The notes below the pieces were generated by a model. It did not search any database, was not told the origin of the DNA, and saw only the letters and a list, made by a program, of their open reading frames with translations. A stretch of DNA of 64,000 nt from Salinarimonas soli (GTDB lineage: Bacteria; Pseudomonadota; Alphaproteobacteria; Rhizobiales; Beijerinckiaceae), in assembly GCF_008386575.1 (NCBI RefSeq), contig NZ_VUOA01000040.1, forward strand, positions 48,024 through 112,023. Reading direction: 5' to 3'. Below, one piece after another: positions 42,261-50,816 of this stretch. A program made the translations under genes and the position numbers. How positions within the stretch are numbered: position 1 is the stretch's first letter; each line of letters begins with the position of its first letter.

Positions 42261-42697
42261 GCGACCCGCTCCTTGAACGTATAGGTGCGGTCGAGGATGA
42301 ACTTGACGGCGTAGCCGATGGCAAGCCCCAGGACGGCGCCCGTGTATTTCGCGGCCGTCGTCCCCCACAGGGTCCAGAATGCCACCTCGAAGCCCCAGAA
42401 GATGAGGGTGGTGACCACGCTGAACAGGCCGTAGAGCGAGATCTTGCGGGCCTCGTCGCGCGGGCCGCGATAGCCGTCGTTGAAGATCCAGCGCTTGTCG
42501 AGGACGTACTTCACGGCAAAGCCCGCCACCGTGCCCGACAGGATCGCCGCCACGAGCGCGACGCCCGCCGGCGCGAGACGCACCACCAGCTCCTGCGTCG
42601 CGAGGTTCGCCACGGTGGAGATCGCGGCGAAGAGGACGTAGCGGATGGTGAGAGAGAGGGACGCGGCGGTGGGGGACGCAGGCATCGGACGGGGCAC
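42257..42697 (-). CDS. GtrA-like membrane protein
   Basis: 146 residues with four hydrophobic helices, GtrA/DPMS family: IRYVLFAAISTVANLATQEL, VAAILSGTVAGFAVKYVLDK, RWIFNDGYRG, FVKYGLF-like segment ISLYGLFSVVTTLIFWG, and AIGYAVKFILDRTYTF. GtrA proteins assist the flipping of polyprenyl-phosphate sugars across the membrane, which fits its place between the UbiA-type and DprE1-like genes. The start may be 42697 or 42685. Confidence 0.9.
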   Translation of the reverse strand: MPRPMPASPTAASLSLTIRYVLFAAISTVANLATQELVVRLAPAGVALVAAILSGTVAGFAVKYVLDKRWIFNDGYRGPRDEARKISLYGLFSVVTTLIFWGFEVAFWTLWGTTAAKYTGAVLGLAIGYAVKFILDRTYTFKERVA

Positions 42698-42766
42698 ACA
42701 CGGGACGGACGAGCGCGGCGGAACCGCGCTCGTCGGGGCTTGGAGGACGACCGGGCGCGGGCCCGG

Positions 42767-44317
42767 TCAGATGGCGGCGACGGCGAGAGCGGCGATCAGG
42801 ACGGCGGCGACGAGGCTCTGACGGTCGCGCAGGGCGAAGACGACGGGATCGTCGTCCATTTCGCGGCGCTGCGCCAGCATCAGGGCCCGCGCGATCCAGT
42901 AGGTCAGGATGGGGCAGACGAGCCACAGGATATCGGGCCGCGTGTAGAGCCCCTGCACGGCGTCGCTCGACACGTAGAGGGCGAACACCGTCACGGCCTG
43001 GAACCCGGCCGCCGCCGCCAGGGCCGCCACGGCGCCCAGATCCCCCGTGCGATAGCCGCGATTGGCGGGGGCCGGCTGGTTGGCGTCGAGGCGGGCCGCC
43101 AGCTCCACGTAGCGCTTGATCAGGGCGAGCGACAGGAAGATCGAGAGGCAGAACCCCACGAGCCAGCCCGACGGCGTGACGCCGATCGCCACGGCGCCCG
43201 CCACCACCCGGATCGAGTAGAGCGAGGCGAGCGTGATCACGTCCACGAGGAGGACGCGCTTGAGGTAGAACGAATAGGCGGTGGTGATGGCGAGATAGCC
43301 CGCCAGAACTCCCATGAAGGGCCACGAGACCAGGGCCGCCACGAGCGCCGCCCCCGCCAACAGGAGCGGGACCGCGAGGATGCCGTGGACGAGCGGGATG
43401 TCGCCGCAGGCCAGCGGCCGGCGGCATTTGGTGCGGTGGCGCCGGTCGTCCTGAAGGTCGACGAGGTCGTTGAGCACGTAGACGCCCGACGCGCACAAGG
43501 AGAACGCCACCACCGCCAGCAGGGCCTGCACGAGGGCCCCCGGGGTGAGGCTGTGCGAGGCGAGGAGCGGCAGGAAGATCAGCGCGTTCTTGGCGTATTG
43601 ATGCACCCGCAGCATCTTGGCCCAGGTGCGCGGGGTCGGGCGGCGGTGGGGCAGGTGCTCGGCCGTGGGGGCCAGCGCCGACAGCCGGCGGGCCACGGCG
43701 GCGGGCGTGCGGATCGCGATGGCGTTGCGGGCCCGCGCCCAAACCGGCAGGTCGGCGCGGTCGTTGCCGATATAGTCGAAGCCGCCCTCGCCGAAGGCGT
43801 CTACGAGCTCGGCGGCCTTGGCGGCGCCCGCGAGGTTCACGGTCTCGTTGGAGGCGAACCATCCGTCGAAGAGGCCCAGATGCTCCGCGACGGCGCTGAC
43901 GAGCCGCTGATGGCTCGCGGAGGCGAGATAGACCGGGCGCCCCTCGGCGCGGGCCTCCTCGATGCGGGCGATCACGGCGTCGTCGTAGGGCAGGACCGCG
44001 GGATCGAAGTCGACGGGCTCGGACAGGCGATGCTTCAGGGTGGCCTTGCCCTGGGAGAGGGCGGCCGCCATGTCGACGAGGGACCGGGGCCTGCGCCCGA
44101 GCTCGGAGAAGGCCGTCTCGATCAGGAGGTCGGAGCGCACGAGGGTGCCGTCGAGGTCGACCACGAGCGGCACGCCCGCCGGCGCAGGCGAGGAGCGAAG
44201 GCGCGAGGCCGCCCGGGGAGCCACCGGCGCGTCGCCGACGAGGGCACGGCCGGCATGGTCGCGGCTGCGCACGGGGCGGTGCTCGCGGCGCGGTGAGCTG
44301 CTGCCGGTCTGGGCCAA
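42767..44317 (-). CDS. HAD phosphatase fused to UbiA prenyltransferase
   Basis: About 516 residues, two enzymes in one. Residues 50-215 are a HAD-type phosphatase: PLVVDLDGTLVRSD (nucleophile Asp), ASASHQRL, GFDYIGNDRADLPVW. Residues 230-516 are a UbiA-type, multi-helix prenyltransferase: VYVLNDLVDLQDDRRHRTKC (NDxxDxxxD), RRPLACGDI, ITTAYSFYLKRVLLVDV. It fits a polyprenyl-phosphate phosphoribosyltransferase with an attached 5-phosphatase. The start is uncertain: TTG at 44317 has GGAAGGA upstream and gives a short lead; ATGs at 44401 and 44482 are in frame. Confidence 0.82.
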   Translation of the reverse strand: MAQTGSSSPRREHRPVRSRDHAGRALVGDAPVAPRAASRLRSSPAPAGVPLVVDLDGTLVRSDLLIETAFSELGRRPRSLVDMAAALSQGKATLKHRLSEPVDFDPAVLPYDDAVIARIEEARAEGRPVYLASASHQRLVSAVAEHLGLFDGWFASNETVNLAGAAKAAELVDAFGEGGFDYIGNDRADLPVWARARNAIAIRTPAAVARRLSALAPTAEHLPHRRPTPRTWAKMLRVHQYAKNALIFLPLLASHSLTPGALVQALLAVVAFSLCASGVYVLNDLVDLQDDRRHRTKCRRPLACGDIPLVHGILAVPLLLAGAALVAALVSWPFMGVLAGYLAITTAYSFYLKRVLLVDVITLASLYSIRVVAGAVAIGVTPSGWLVGFCLSIFLSLALIKRYVELAARLDANQPAPANRGYRTGDLGAVAALAAAAGFQAVTVFALYVSSDAVQGLYTRPDILWLVCPILTYWIARALMLAQRREMDDDPVVFALRDRQSLVAAVLIAALAVAAI

Positions 44318-44683
44318 AGATCGCAATCCTTCCGCGTCATGGGTCGGGCGCCGGCGCGAAGCCGGCCGTGTCGTTGATGGTGGGGCGCCTCGAAGCCGCA
44401 TGGCGTGGAGGGCTGGCCGTCCGCGACGGACCCGCAGGCCTCCAGGCCGGGCCCGGCAGCGGATAGACGGAGCGTCATCCACATGTGGCCGGCGGTTCGC
44501 CCTTGGCGCACCGGGGCTCTAACGTCACCGGGTGCGGGTTGGTTGCAGACACCGAGGAAGTATTTCCGGGCGGAATCCGTGGAAAACCCCGGCAAGCGTT
44601 GCCGTTGAGGCATCCTTTCCGGCCCATGCGCGTTGTTTCGGGTCCAATCGACGGATCTTTTCCTGCCGCGGGGTCTTCGAGCG
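44318..44683. other. Divergent intergenic region without a recognised gene
   Basis: 366 bases between the HAD-UbiA gene (minus) and the GT87 gene (plus). Part of it, to 44482, is open in the HAD-UbiA frame and could be coding if a longer start is used. Otherwise I see no RNA, repeat or clear promoter motif; both promoters must lie here. Confidence 0.5.
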
Positions 44684-45850
44684 ATGGTCCGATTCTTGCG
44701 CGCCCTCCCGGGCTGGGTGCCGGCCCTGCTGGCGCTGTGGGCCATCTGGGGCGAGCTGCCCCGGTCGCTGCCGGGGGCCGAGCTGCTCGATTTCGGCTCC
44801 TTCGTGGCCTCGGGCCGGGCTGCGGCCGAGGGGCTCAACCCCTACGGCATCCATCCCCTCACCTTCCATGTCTCGTTCCCGGGCTTCGAGGCCTGGAACC
44901 CGAACCTCAACCCGCCGGTCTCGGCGATCCTGTTCCAGGCCTTCGACTGGACGGAGCCGGCGCGGGCGTTCCGGATCTGGTGGGGGCTGTCGGTCGTGCT
45001 CTACGCCGTCGCGGTGCTTCTCGTCGTCGCGCGCTACGGGCGCAGCCTCGGGTCCTCCCTCGTGATCGCCCTGTGGATGCTGGGGCTCGCGGGCTTCTGG
45101 GACACCCTCGTCCTGGGCCAGATCTACATCCCGCTCGTGCTCGCCGGGATCGTCGCGTGGCTCCTGCTCGAGCGCGGCCACGGGGTCGCGGCCGGGATCC
45201 TCATCGGGCTCGTGGTGGCGATGAAGCCGAACTTCGCCGTCTGGCCCGCCCTCCTCTTCCTCGCCGGGCACCGGCGGCCGGCCCTGGCGGCCGGGGCCAC
45301 GGCGGCTCTCGTGAGCGCCGTGCCGCTGGCCGTCTACGGACCCGAGATCTACCGGCAATGGCTCACGCTCGTGGCGTCGGACGGCGACCGGGCGGCCTTC
45401 CTGACGAACGCCTCGCTCGCGGGGCTCGCGGCCCGGCTCGGCGTGCCGGGGCTGGCCTTGCCCCTGTCGGCCGCGATCCTGGCGGGGGCCGCCCTGTGGG
45501 CCTGGCGCCGACGTCCGGACGCCATCCGGGCGAGCGAGTTCGGGATCGTGTGCGCGCTCCTCGCCTCGCCCCTGGCCTGGATCCATTACACCCTCTTCCT
45601 CGTGCCGGTCCTGCTGCGCCGGTGGGACCGCCTGGCCATCCGCGCCGTGGCGGGCTTCCTCGTCATCCCTGTGCCGTTCATCATCCACCAGTTCGGCAAG
45701 GCGGCCTGGATCCAGGCCGGCATCGGCTCCCTCTACAACTGGACGCTCGTCCTGCTCGCGGTGCTTCTCGTGGCGGAGGAGCTCGCCGGGACCCGGCGCG
45801 GCGCCGCGTCCGGGGCGACGCCCGCCCCCGCCGTCGCGGGCCGCGGCTGA
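44684..45850 (+). CDS. DUF2029/GT87 family glycosyltransferase
   Basis: 388-residue polytopic protein with about ten helices. GT87 (alpha-mannosyltransferase-type) features: LDFGSFVASGRAAAEGLNPY with the Asp of the first loop, NPNLNPPVSAILFQ, LGLAGFWDTLVLGQIYIPL (the GQ-containing segment), VVAMKPNFAVWPALLFL and ASPLAWIHYTLFLVP. Such enzymes use polyprenyl-phosphate sugars on the outer face of the inner membrane. I use the ATG at 44684; a TTG at 44633 is in frame. It is divergent from the arabinose-type genes. Confidence 0.85.
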   Translation: MVRFLRALPGWVPALLALWAIWGELPRSLPGAELLDFGSFVASGRAAAEGLNPYGIHPLTFHVSFPGFEAWNPNLNPPVSAILFQAFDWTEPARAFRIWWGLSVVLYAVAVLLVVARYGRSLGSSLVIALWMLGLAGFWDTLVLGQIYIPLVLAGIVAWLLLERGHGVAAGILIGLVVAMKPNFAVWPALLFLAGHRRPALAAGATAALVSAVPLAVYGPEIYRQWLTLVASDGDRAAFLTNASLAGLAARLGVPGLALPLSAAILAGAALWAWRRRPDAIRASEFGIVCALLASPLAWIHYTLFLVPVLLRRWDRLAIRAVAGFLVIPVPFIIHQFGKAAWIQAGIGSLYNWTLVLLAVLLVAEELAGTRRGAASGATPAPAVAGRG

Positions 45851-45932
45851 ACCATCGGGGGCGCGAACCGTTGGGGCGAGAGCCGAATCGGGCTCGAGGC
45901 CAATCGACCGGGCCCCGTTTCAGGAGGAAACC

Positions 45933-46178
45933 ATGCGTCAACTTGCCCTTCTCGCCCTTCCCTGCCTCGCGCTCGCCGCGTGCGCCAGCCCGCAGCAGAG
46001 CGCCGGCACGGCGGTCGGCGCCACGGCCGGTGCCGTGGTCGGCGGTCCCGTGGGCGCCGTGGTCGGCGGCGCGGTGGGGGCCGCCGCGACCTCGCCCGGC
46101 GTCGCCGGCCCGTCCGGCGGCACCGTGGTGGTCGACCAGCGCGCGACGAGCGGCCGTCCGATCGTGCGCAAGGACTGA
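45933..46178 (+). CDS. Small glycine-zipper lipoprotein
   Basis: 81 residues. Lipoprotein signal LALLALPCLALAACASP with lipidated Cys at about 17. The mature part is a glycine zipper: GTAVGATAGAVVGGPVGAVV continuing GGAVGAAA, followed by a short polar tail. Probably outer-membrane or periplasmic; no function can be assigned. AGGAGGAAACC precedes the ATG, a strong ribosome site. Confidence 0.8.
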   Translation: MRQLALLALPCLALAACASPQQSAGTAVGATAGAVVGGPVGAVVGGAVGAAATSPGVAGPSGGTVVVDQRATSGRPIVRKD

Positions 46179-46262
46179 GCACGGATCATCCCCTCAGGCC
46201 CGAGGGCCCTTCCCCGGGAGGACGTTCAGGCCCGGGGGACCCGGATCCCGAGGGGGCGGGGC

Positions 46263-47831
46263 CTAGCGCGCCTCGCTCACCACCGCAGGGGGTTCGCGGC
46301 GCCGGTAGACGCGCCAGGACCCGGTCTCCCGCACGAGCTCGAACCCCGCCTCCACGGCCGGGCCGTAGATGTCCCAGAGGGGCGGCCCGTTGATGCCAGG
46401 CTTGGGCACGAGCACGATCCGCGCATCGGCCAGGAGATCCCCGGGCGGGATGTGGTGGCCCGCGTCGACGTTGCGGCCCCAGTGAAGCCACGAGCTGTCG
46501 CCCCGCGCCGGCGCGATCCCCAGCCCCGCCGAGAAGGCGTTCACGAAATCGAGCACGACGACGCGGCTTGGATCGAGGCCGCGCAGGGCCTCCGCGCCCT
46601 CGCTCAAGCCGTCGCGAAAGCGCACCGAGAAGCCGTAATCGTTCATGGGCCACGGCTCGGCGACGCGGATGCGGTCGTAGCCCGGCAGGCCGAAGCGCGA
46701 TACGGGCCGCTCGGCGGCGAGCGCCGCGTGCAGGCCGAGCGCCGCCGCGCAATGGACCACCGTCGGCAGCACGAGCGCCACGAGCAGGAGCGGCGCCCCC
46801 GCGCGGGGCGACCAGGGGCGCTCCAGATAGGCGCCGGGAGCCCCCCTCATCAGGCGCTCGGCTGCGACCAGGGCCGCGGCATGGAGGGTGAGGATGCCCC
46901 AGCCCTGGGCGTTCTGGATCATGATCGCGAGACCCGCCCCCGCGCAGAACCCATAGAACAGGACGTCGCGCCACGGGGTCGGCGAGCGCCGCACGGCCAG
47001 GATCGCGAGGAGGCCGACGAGGACGCCATCCGCCAGATGGCGCATGGCGGCGTCGGCGAGATCGACCACGCCGCCCCGGAACGCGCCGCTCACCGCCCCG
47101 GCGGTCCGCAGGTCGTCAATGTAACCGGCGCTCCCGCCCCAGACGGCCTCGACGAGCACGGCCAGGACGGCGAGCGCGGCGAGCGCGAGGGCGGCCCACG
47201 CCCGGTGGGCCGGATAGACGAGGAGGAGCCCGATCAGCGCCAGGGCCACCGCCCCGTAGCTCGCCTTCGTGTAGACGAGAAGGCCCGCGAGGAGGACCGC
47301 GCTCGCGGCGTCGAGAGCAAGGCGGCCCTGGACCGCTTGCCGGGGCGTGAGCGCCATCGCGGCGAGGAGGGCCAGCGCCGCCCATCCGATCCGGTTGTAG
47401 AACATCGCGAAGGAGAGGGCGGAGACCGCCTCGCCGAGGTTCATGGGCACGGCGACGACGAGGAGCAGGAAGGCCGCGAAGGGGAGGGCCAGGAGGGGCC
47501 GCACCCGGCTCCCGAGGATCCAGGCCATGGGCGGCGCGAGCCCCGCGAGGACGAGGGCCATGGCGGCCGGCATCGCGAGCCCCAGGCTCCCCGTCAGCGC
47601 GTAGCCCGCCGCCGGCAGGTAGAAGACGAGGGGCCCGAGGGCGGTGTGGAAGTCGCGGTTGGGCGCCTGGCCCGCGGCGACGCGATGGGCGCCGTCGAGA
47701 AAGATGAAGAGGTCGTTGGCATAGACGCTCACCACCGTCTGCCCCGGCGCGACGAGCAGGGCCGCGCAGACGAGGGCGCCCACGGCCACGAAGGCCGCGA
47801 CCCCGGCTCCCTCCCTCGCTTCGGCCGTCAT
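46263..47831 (-). CDS. Polytopic GT-C-like membrane protein (copy 2)
   Basis: 522 residues, paralogue of the protein at 38573-40180 along its whole length: YANDLFIFLDGAHRVAAGQA with PNRDFHTALGPLVFYLPA, FAMFYNRIGWAALALLA, LVYTKASYGAVALALIG, GFCAGAGLAIMIQNAQGWGI, VLDFVNAFSAGLGIAP and HWGRNVDAG. About eleven helices. It probably transfers a sugar from a polyprenyl carrier. Unlike copy 1 it is not coupled to the DprE-like genes; its neighbours are a lipoprotein and a SemiSWEET. Confidence 0.8.
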   Translation of the reverse strand: MTAEAREGAGVAAFVAVGALVCAALLVAPGQTVVSVYANDLFIFLDGAHRVAAGQAPNRDFHTALGPLVFYLPAAGYALTGSLGLAMPAAMALVLAGLAPPMAWILGSRVRPLLALPFAAFLLLVVAVPMNLGEAVSALSFAMFYNRIGWAALALLAAMALTPRQAVQGRLALDAASAVLLAGLLVYTKASYGAVALALIGLLLVYPAHRAWAALALAALAVLAVLVEAVWGGSAGYIDDLRTAGAVSGAFRGGVVDLADAAMRHLADGVLVGLLAILAVRRSPTPWRDVLFYGFCAGAGLAIMIQNAQGWGILTLHAAALVAAERLMRGAPGAYLERPWSPRAGAPLLLVALVLPTVVHCAAALGLHAALAAERPVSRFGLPGYDRIRVAEPWPMNDYGFSVRFRDGLSEGAEALRGLDPSRVVVLDFVNAFSAGLGIAPARGDSSWLHWGRNVDAGHHIPPGDLLADARIVLVPKPGINGPPLWDIYGPAVEAGFELVRETGSWRVYRRREPPAVVSEAR

Positions 47832-47901
47832 CGCATGCGTGCCCCGATCCCCATCGGCGACAACCGTGGCCGTGGGGATTGGTTGCGCCGCGGGCGCCGC
47901 G

Positions 47902-48213
47902 TCAATGCGCCTGCCCCTCCGAGGTGGGGTCGAGGGTGCTCGCCACCTCCTCCTTCTTGCGCTGGGGCAGCAGCTTCATGACGAGGATGAAGGCGGAGAG
48001 CGCCAGGCAGATGGAGTTGGTGGCGATGAGGGGCCATTCCGTCTTCATCACCCCGTAGACGAGCCACAGGGCGAAGCCCACCACCGTGATCATGTACATC
48101 CGGCTCGAGATGGCGCTGGTGTCGCGGGTCTTGACGATGCGCCAGGCCTGGGGGGCGAAGCTCGTGGTCGAGCACAGGGCGGCGAGGGAGCCGATGATCG
48201 TCACGAGGTCCAA
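47902..48213 (-). CDS. SemiSWEET-type PQ-loop transporter
   Basis: 103 residues with three helices, the single triple-helix bundle of bacterial SemiSWEETs, which dimerise to carry sugars. Family marks: GSLAALCSTTSFAPQAWRIV (PQ motif), KTRDTSAISSRMYMITVVGF, ALWLVYGVMKTEWPLIATNS. The start is TTG at 48213 with GGAG 7 bases upstream; the residues from there fit the family, while the longer frame to 48423 is Arg/Pro-rich. Confidence 0.88.
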   Translation of the reverse strand: MDLVTIIGSLAALCSTTSFAPQAWRIVKTRDTSAISSRMYMITVVGFALWLVYGVMKTEWPLIATNSICLALSAFILVMKLLPQRKKEEVASTLDPTSEGQAH

Positions 48214-48381
48214 GGCGGGTCTCCGCGGGTTGCCGGAGGGAACGCGGAGGCGCACGCCTTGGTTCGGCGCGGCGCGCGCGGGCGATGTCGCGGCGTCGGA
48301 CGGCCCCTTGGAACTTTCGGCGCACGGCCACGTTAGAGCGAGCCCGGCCGCTACCCCGTCGTAACCGGCCGCGTGCTGGCC

Positions 48382-49392
48382 ATGGGGGGCCTCGTGAGGC
48401 ACGCTTACCTGATCGCGGCGCATGACAATCCGGCGGCGCTCGTACGGCTCGTGGAGGCGCTACGCTGCGAGGGAGCGCGCTTCTTCATCCACATCGATGC
48501 CGCGGTGGCCCTGAAGCCGTTCACGGACGCGCTCGGCGACAAGCCCGACATCCATTGGGTGATCGATCGCGTGCGCGTGACGTGGATGGGCTGGTCGCAG
48601 GTCGAGGCGACCCTGCGCATGCTGGGCGCGGCGCATCCGGATGCCTTCGACCGCTACACCCTGCTCAGCGGCGCCGACTATCCGATCAAGTCGAACGACG
48701 AGATCGCGCGCATCCTCTCGCGCGACGAGACCGAGTACCTGACCGCCTGGCGGCTCTCGGACCGGCCCTCGTGGCAGCACAAGGTCCAGTACTACTACCC
48801 CATCGAGCAGATCCCGATCCGCAACTACGGAAAGGCCAAGGCACGCCGGGTGTTCTGGGCCTCGTTCGTGCGCCTGCGGCGCTTCTTCCCCAAGCGCAGC
48901 ATGCCGGCCAGCCTCGAGCCCTGGGGCGGCTCCTCGTGGTGGACGCTGACCCATTCCTGCGTGTCGCACATCCTGGGCGTCGTGCGCGAGCGCCCCGAGG
49001 TCGTCCGCTTCTACCGCACCACGCACGCTCCCGACGAGGGCTTCTTCCACACGCTGGTGATGAACTCGCCCTTCGCCGAGCGGGTGCACCGGCGGGCCGA
49101 GTACGAGCGCTGGCGCGCGGAGACCCGTCCCTGGGAGCGGGTCGATCTGCCCACCGAGAAGGCGCGCATGCTGCCGGACGAGGTCTTCAACCTGCGCTAT
49201 GTCGACTGGAGCGAGGAGTTCACCCATCGGCGCGAGGCGCCCGCGATCCTCGACGAGCGCGACTTCGAGGCGCTGCGGGCTTCCGAATGCTTCCTCGCGC
49301 GCAAGTTCGACCCCGTGCGCTCGGCCGGCCTTCTCGACCGCATCGACAGCGAGCTGCGCCGCTCGACGCCGGTGCTGGGCGCGATGCAGTGA
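48382..49392 (+). CDS. Beta-1,6-N-acetylglucosaminyltransferase-like GT14 enzyme
   Basis: About 336 residues, GT14 (core-2/I-branching) family: AYLIAAHDNPAALVRLVEAL, RFFIHIDAAVALKPF, RVTWMGWSQVEATLRMLGAA, YTLLSGADYPIKSNDEIARI, PWGGSSWWTLTHSCVSHI and HAPDEGFFHTLVMNSPFAE, which carries the catalytic Glu region. No signal peptide. It likely adds a sugar to a surface glycan. Starts at GTG 48373, ATG 48382 or GTG 48394 are all in frame. Confidence 0.87.
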   Translation: MGGLVRHAYLIAAHDNPAALVRLVEALRCEGARFFIHIDAAVALKPFTDALGDKPDIHWVIDRVRVTWMGWSQVEATLRMLGAAHPDAFDRYTLLSGADYPIKSNDEIARILSRDETEYLTAWRLSDRPSWQHKVQYYYPIEQIPIRNYGKAKARRVFWASFVRLRRFFPKRSMPASLEPWGGSSWWTLTHSCVSHILGVVRERPEVVRFYRTTHAPDEGFFHTLVMNSPFAERVHRRAEYERWRAETRPWERVDLPTEKARMLPDEVFNLRYVDWSEEFTHRREAPAILDERDFEALRASECFLARKFDPVRSAGLLDRIDSELRRSTPVLGAMQ

Positions 49393-49434
49393 GGGCCATG
49401 GCCCGGGGAACGCCGTCGGTGTCGAAAGGGGGAT

Positions 49435-49509
49435 TGGAGCGGGCGATGGGAATCGAACCCACGACATTCAGCTTGGGAAGCTGACGTTCTACCTCTGAAC
49501 TACGCCCGC
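49435..49509 (-). tRNA. tRNA-Gly (CCC)
   Basis: Complete cloverleaf on the minus strand: acceptor GCGGGCG/CGCCCGC, D arm GTTC...GAAC, anticodon stem TCAGC/GCTGA with loop TTCCCAA (anticodon CCC, Gly), T arm GTGGG-TTCGATT-CCCAT, discriminator T and an encoded CCA tail (49435-49437). It reads the glycine codon GGG. Confidence 0.96.
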
Positions 49510-49620
49510 GCGGCTCCATACATAACGGCGATCGGCTCCACCCTGCAAGCCCCAACCTGCAAGCCCCAGGCCGCCGCTGTCGGGCCGATGCCGGGGCCGC
49601 GGGGCCCCGACGGGGGCGGG

Positions 49621-50712
49621 TCAGGCGAAGTGCTTCGACAGCTTGAGGCCCTGCGCCTGGTAGTTGGAGCCCACCCCCGCGCCGTAGAGGCGGGCCGGGC
49701 GCTCGGCCATGCGCTCGTAGACGAGGCGGCCCACGATCTGCCCGTCCTCGAGCACGAAGGGCACGTCGCGGGATCGCACCTCGAGCACCGCCCGGGCCCC
49801 CGCGCCCCCGGCCTCGGCGTGGCCGAAGCCCGGATCGAAGAAGCCCGCGTAGTGGACGCGGAACTCGCCCACCAGCGGATCGAAGGGCACCATCTCGGCC
49901 GCGTGGTCAGGGGGCACGAGCACCGATTCCTTGGAGGCCAGGATGTAGAACTGGCCCGGGTCGAGGATGAGCTCGCCCCGGCCGCCGCCCGCGATGGGCT
50001 CCCAGAAATCCGACACGGGGCAGGCGCCCACCCGGTCGACGTCGACGAGGCCCGTATGGCGCTTGGCGCGGTAACCCACGAGGCCGTCGGGGGCGAAGCC
50101 CGAGAGATCCACCGAGACCGCGACGCCCTCCTGGAACGAGGGCTCGGCGGAGGTGACCACGGGCTCGCGGGCATGGAGCGCGCGCAGCTCGTCGTCGTCG
50201 AGGCGCACGGGGCCGCGGCGAAAGCGCATCTGGGACAGGCGCGAGCCCGTGCGCACCAGGACGGGGAAGGTGCGAGGCGAGATCTCGGCGTAGAGGGGGC
50301 CCTCGTAGCCTGCCTCCACGGTGTCGAATTCCTGCGCCCGGTCGGCGATGACGCGGGTGAACACGTCGATGCGGCCGGTGGAGCTCTTCGGGTTCGCCGC
50401 GGCGATCAGGCCCAGCGGCAGGGCCAGACCCTCCTGGAGCTCGGCGATGTAGACGCAGCCCGTCTCCAGGACGGCGCCCCGGGTGAGGTCGATCTCGTGG
50501 AGCGCGATGGACTGGAGGCGGTCCATGACCGGGCGGTTGCGCCCGGGCAGGAAGCTCGCCCGCACCCGCCAGGCCCGCCGGCCGAGGCGCAGGTCGAGGC
50601 TCGCGGGCTGGATCTGGTCCGGCGCGAAGGGGGCGGCGGCGCGCAGGATCCCGGCCTCGTGAAGGCGCGCGATCGTAGCGTCCGATTGGATTCCGTCCCT
50701 CAACGCGACCAT
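49621..50712 (-). CDS. dcd: 2'-deoxycytidine 5'-triphosphate deaminase, long form
   Basis: Deaminates dCTP to dUTP for thymidylate synthesis. At 363 residues it is the two-domain form typical of alphaproteobacteria, about twice the length of the enteric enzyme. Marks of the dUTPase-like fold: PDQIQPASLDLRLGRRAWRV, AANPKSSTGRIDVFTRVIAD, EAGYEGPLYAEISPRTFPVL, GSRLSQMRFRRG in the first half, and the second-half counterparts DLSGFAPDGLVGYRAKRHTG and EFRVHYAGFFDPGFGHAEAG. Cytosolic; stands alone. Confidence 0.93.
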   Translation of the reverse strand: MVALRDGIQSDATIARLHEAGILRAAAPFAPDQIQPASLDLRLGRRAWRVRASFLPGRNRPVMDRLQSIALHEIDLTRGAVLETGCVYIAELQEGLALPLGLIAAANPKSSTGRIDVFTRVIADRAQEFDTVEAGYEGPLYAEISPRTFPVLVRTGSRLSQMRFRRGPVRLDDDELRALHAREPVVTSAEPSFQEGVAVSVDLSGFAPDGLVGYRAKRHTGLVDVDRVGACPVSDFWEPIAGGGRGELILDPGQFYILASKESVLVPPDHAAEMVPFDPLVGEFRVHYAGFFDPGFGHAEAGGAGARAVLEVRSRDVPFVLEDGQIVGRLVYERMAERPARLYGAGVGSNYQAQGLKLSKHFA

Positions 50713-50816
50713 GGCGACCTCAATCTGGCGACGGGCAAGCTGTAGCGGAGCCTCCGGGCGGCGCCAAGCCCGGCCGCATCAAGCCCGGCTGCCCCTGCCC
50801 GTCGCCCGCGAGGACG

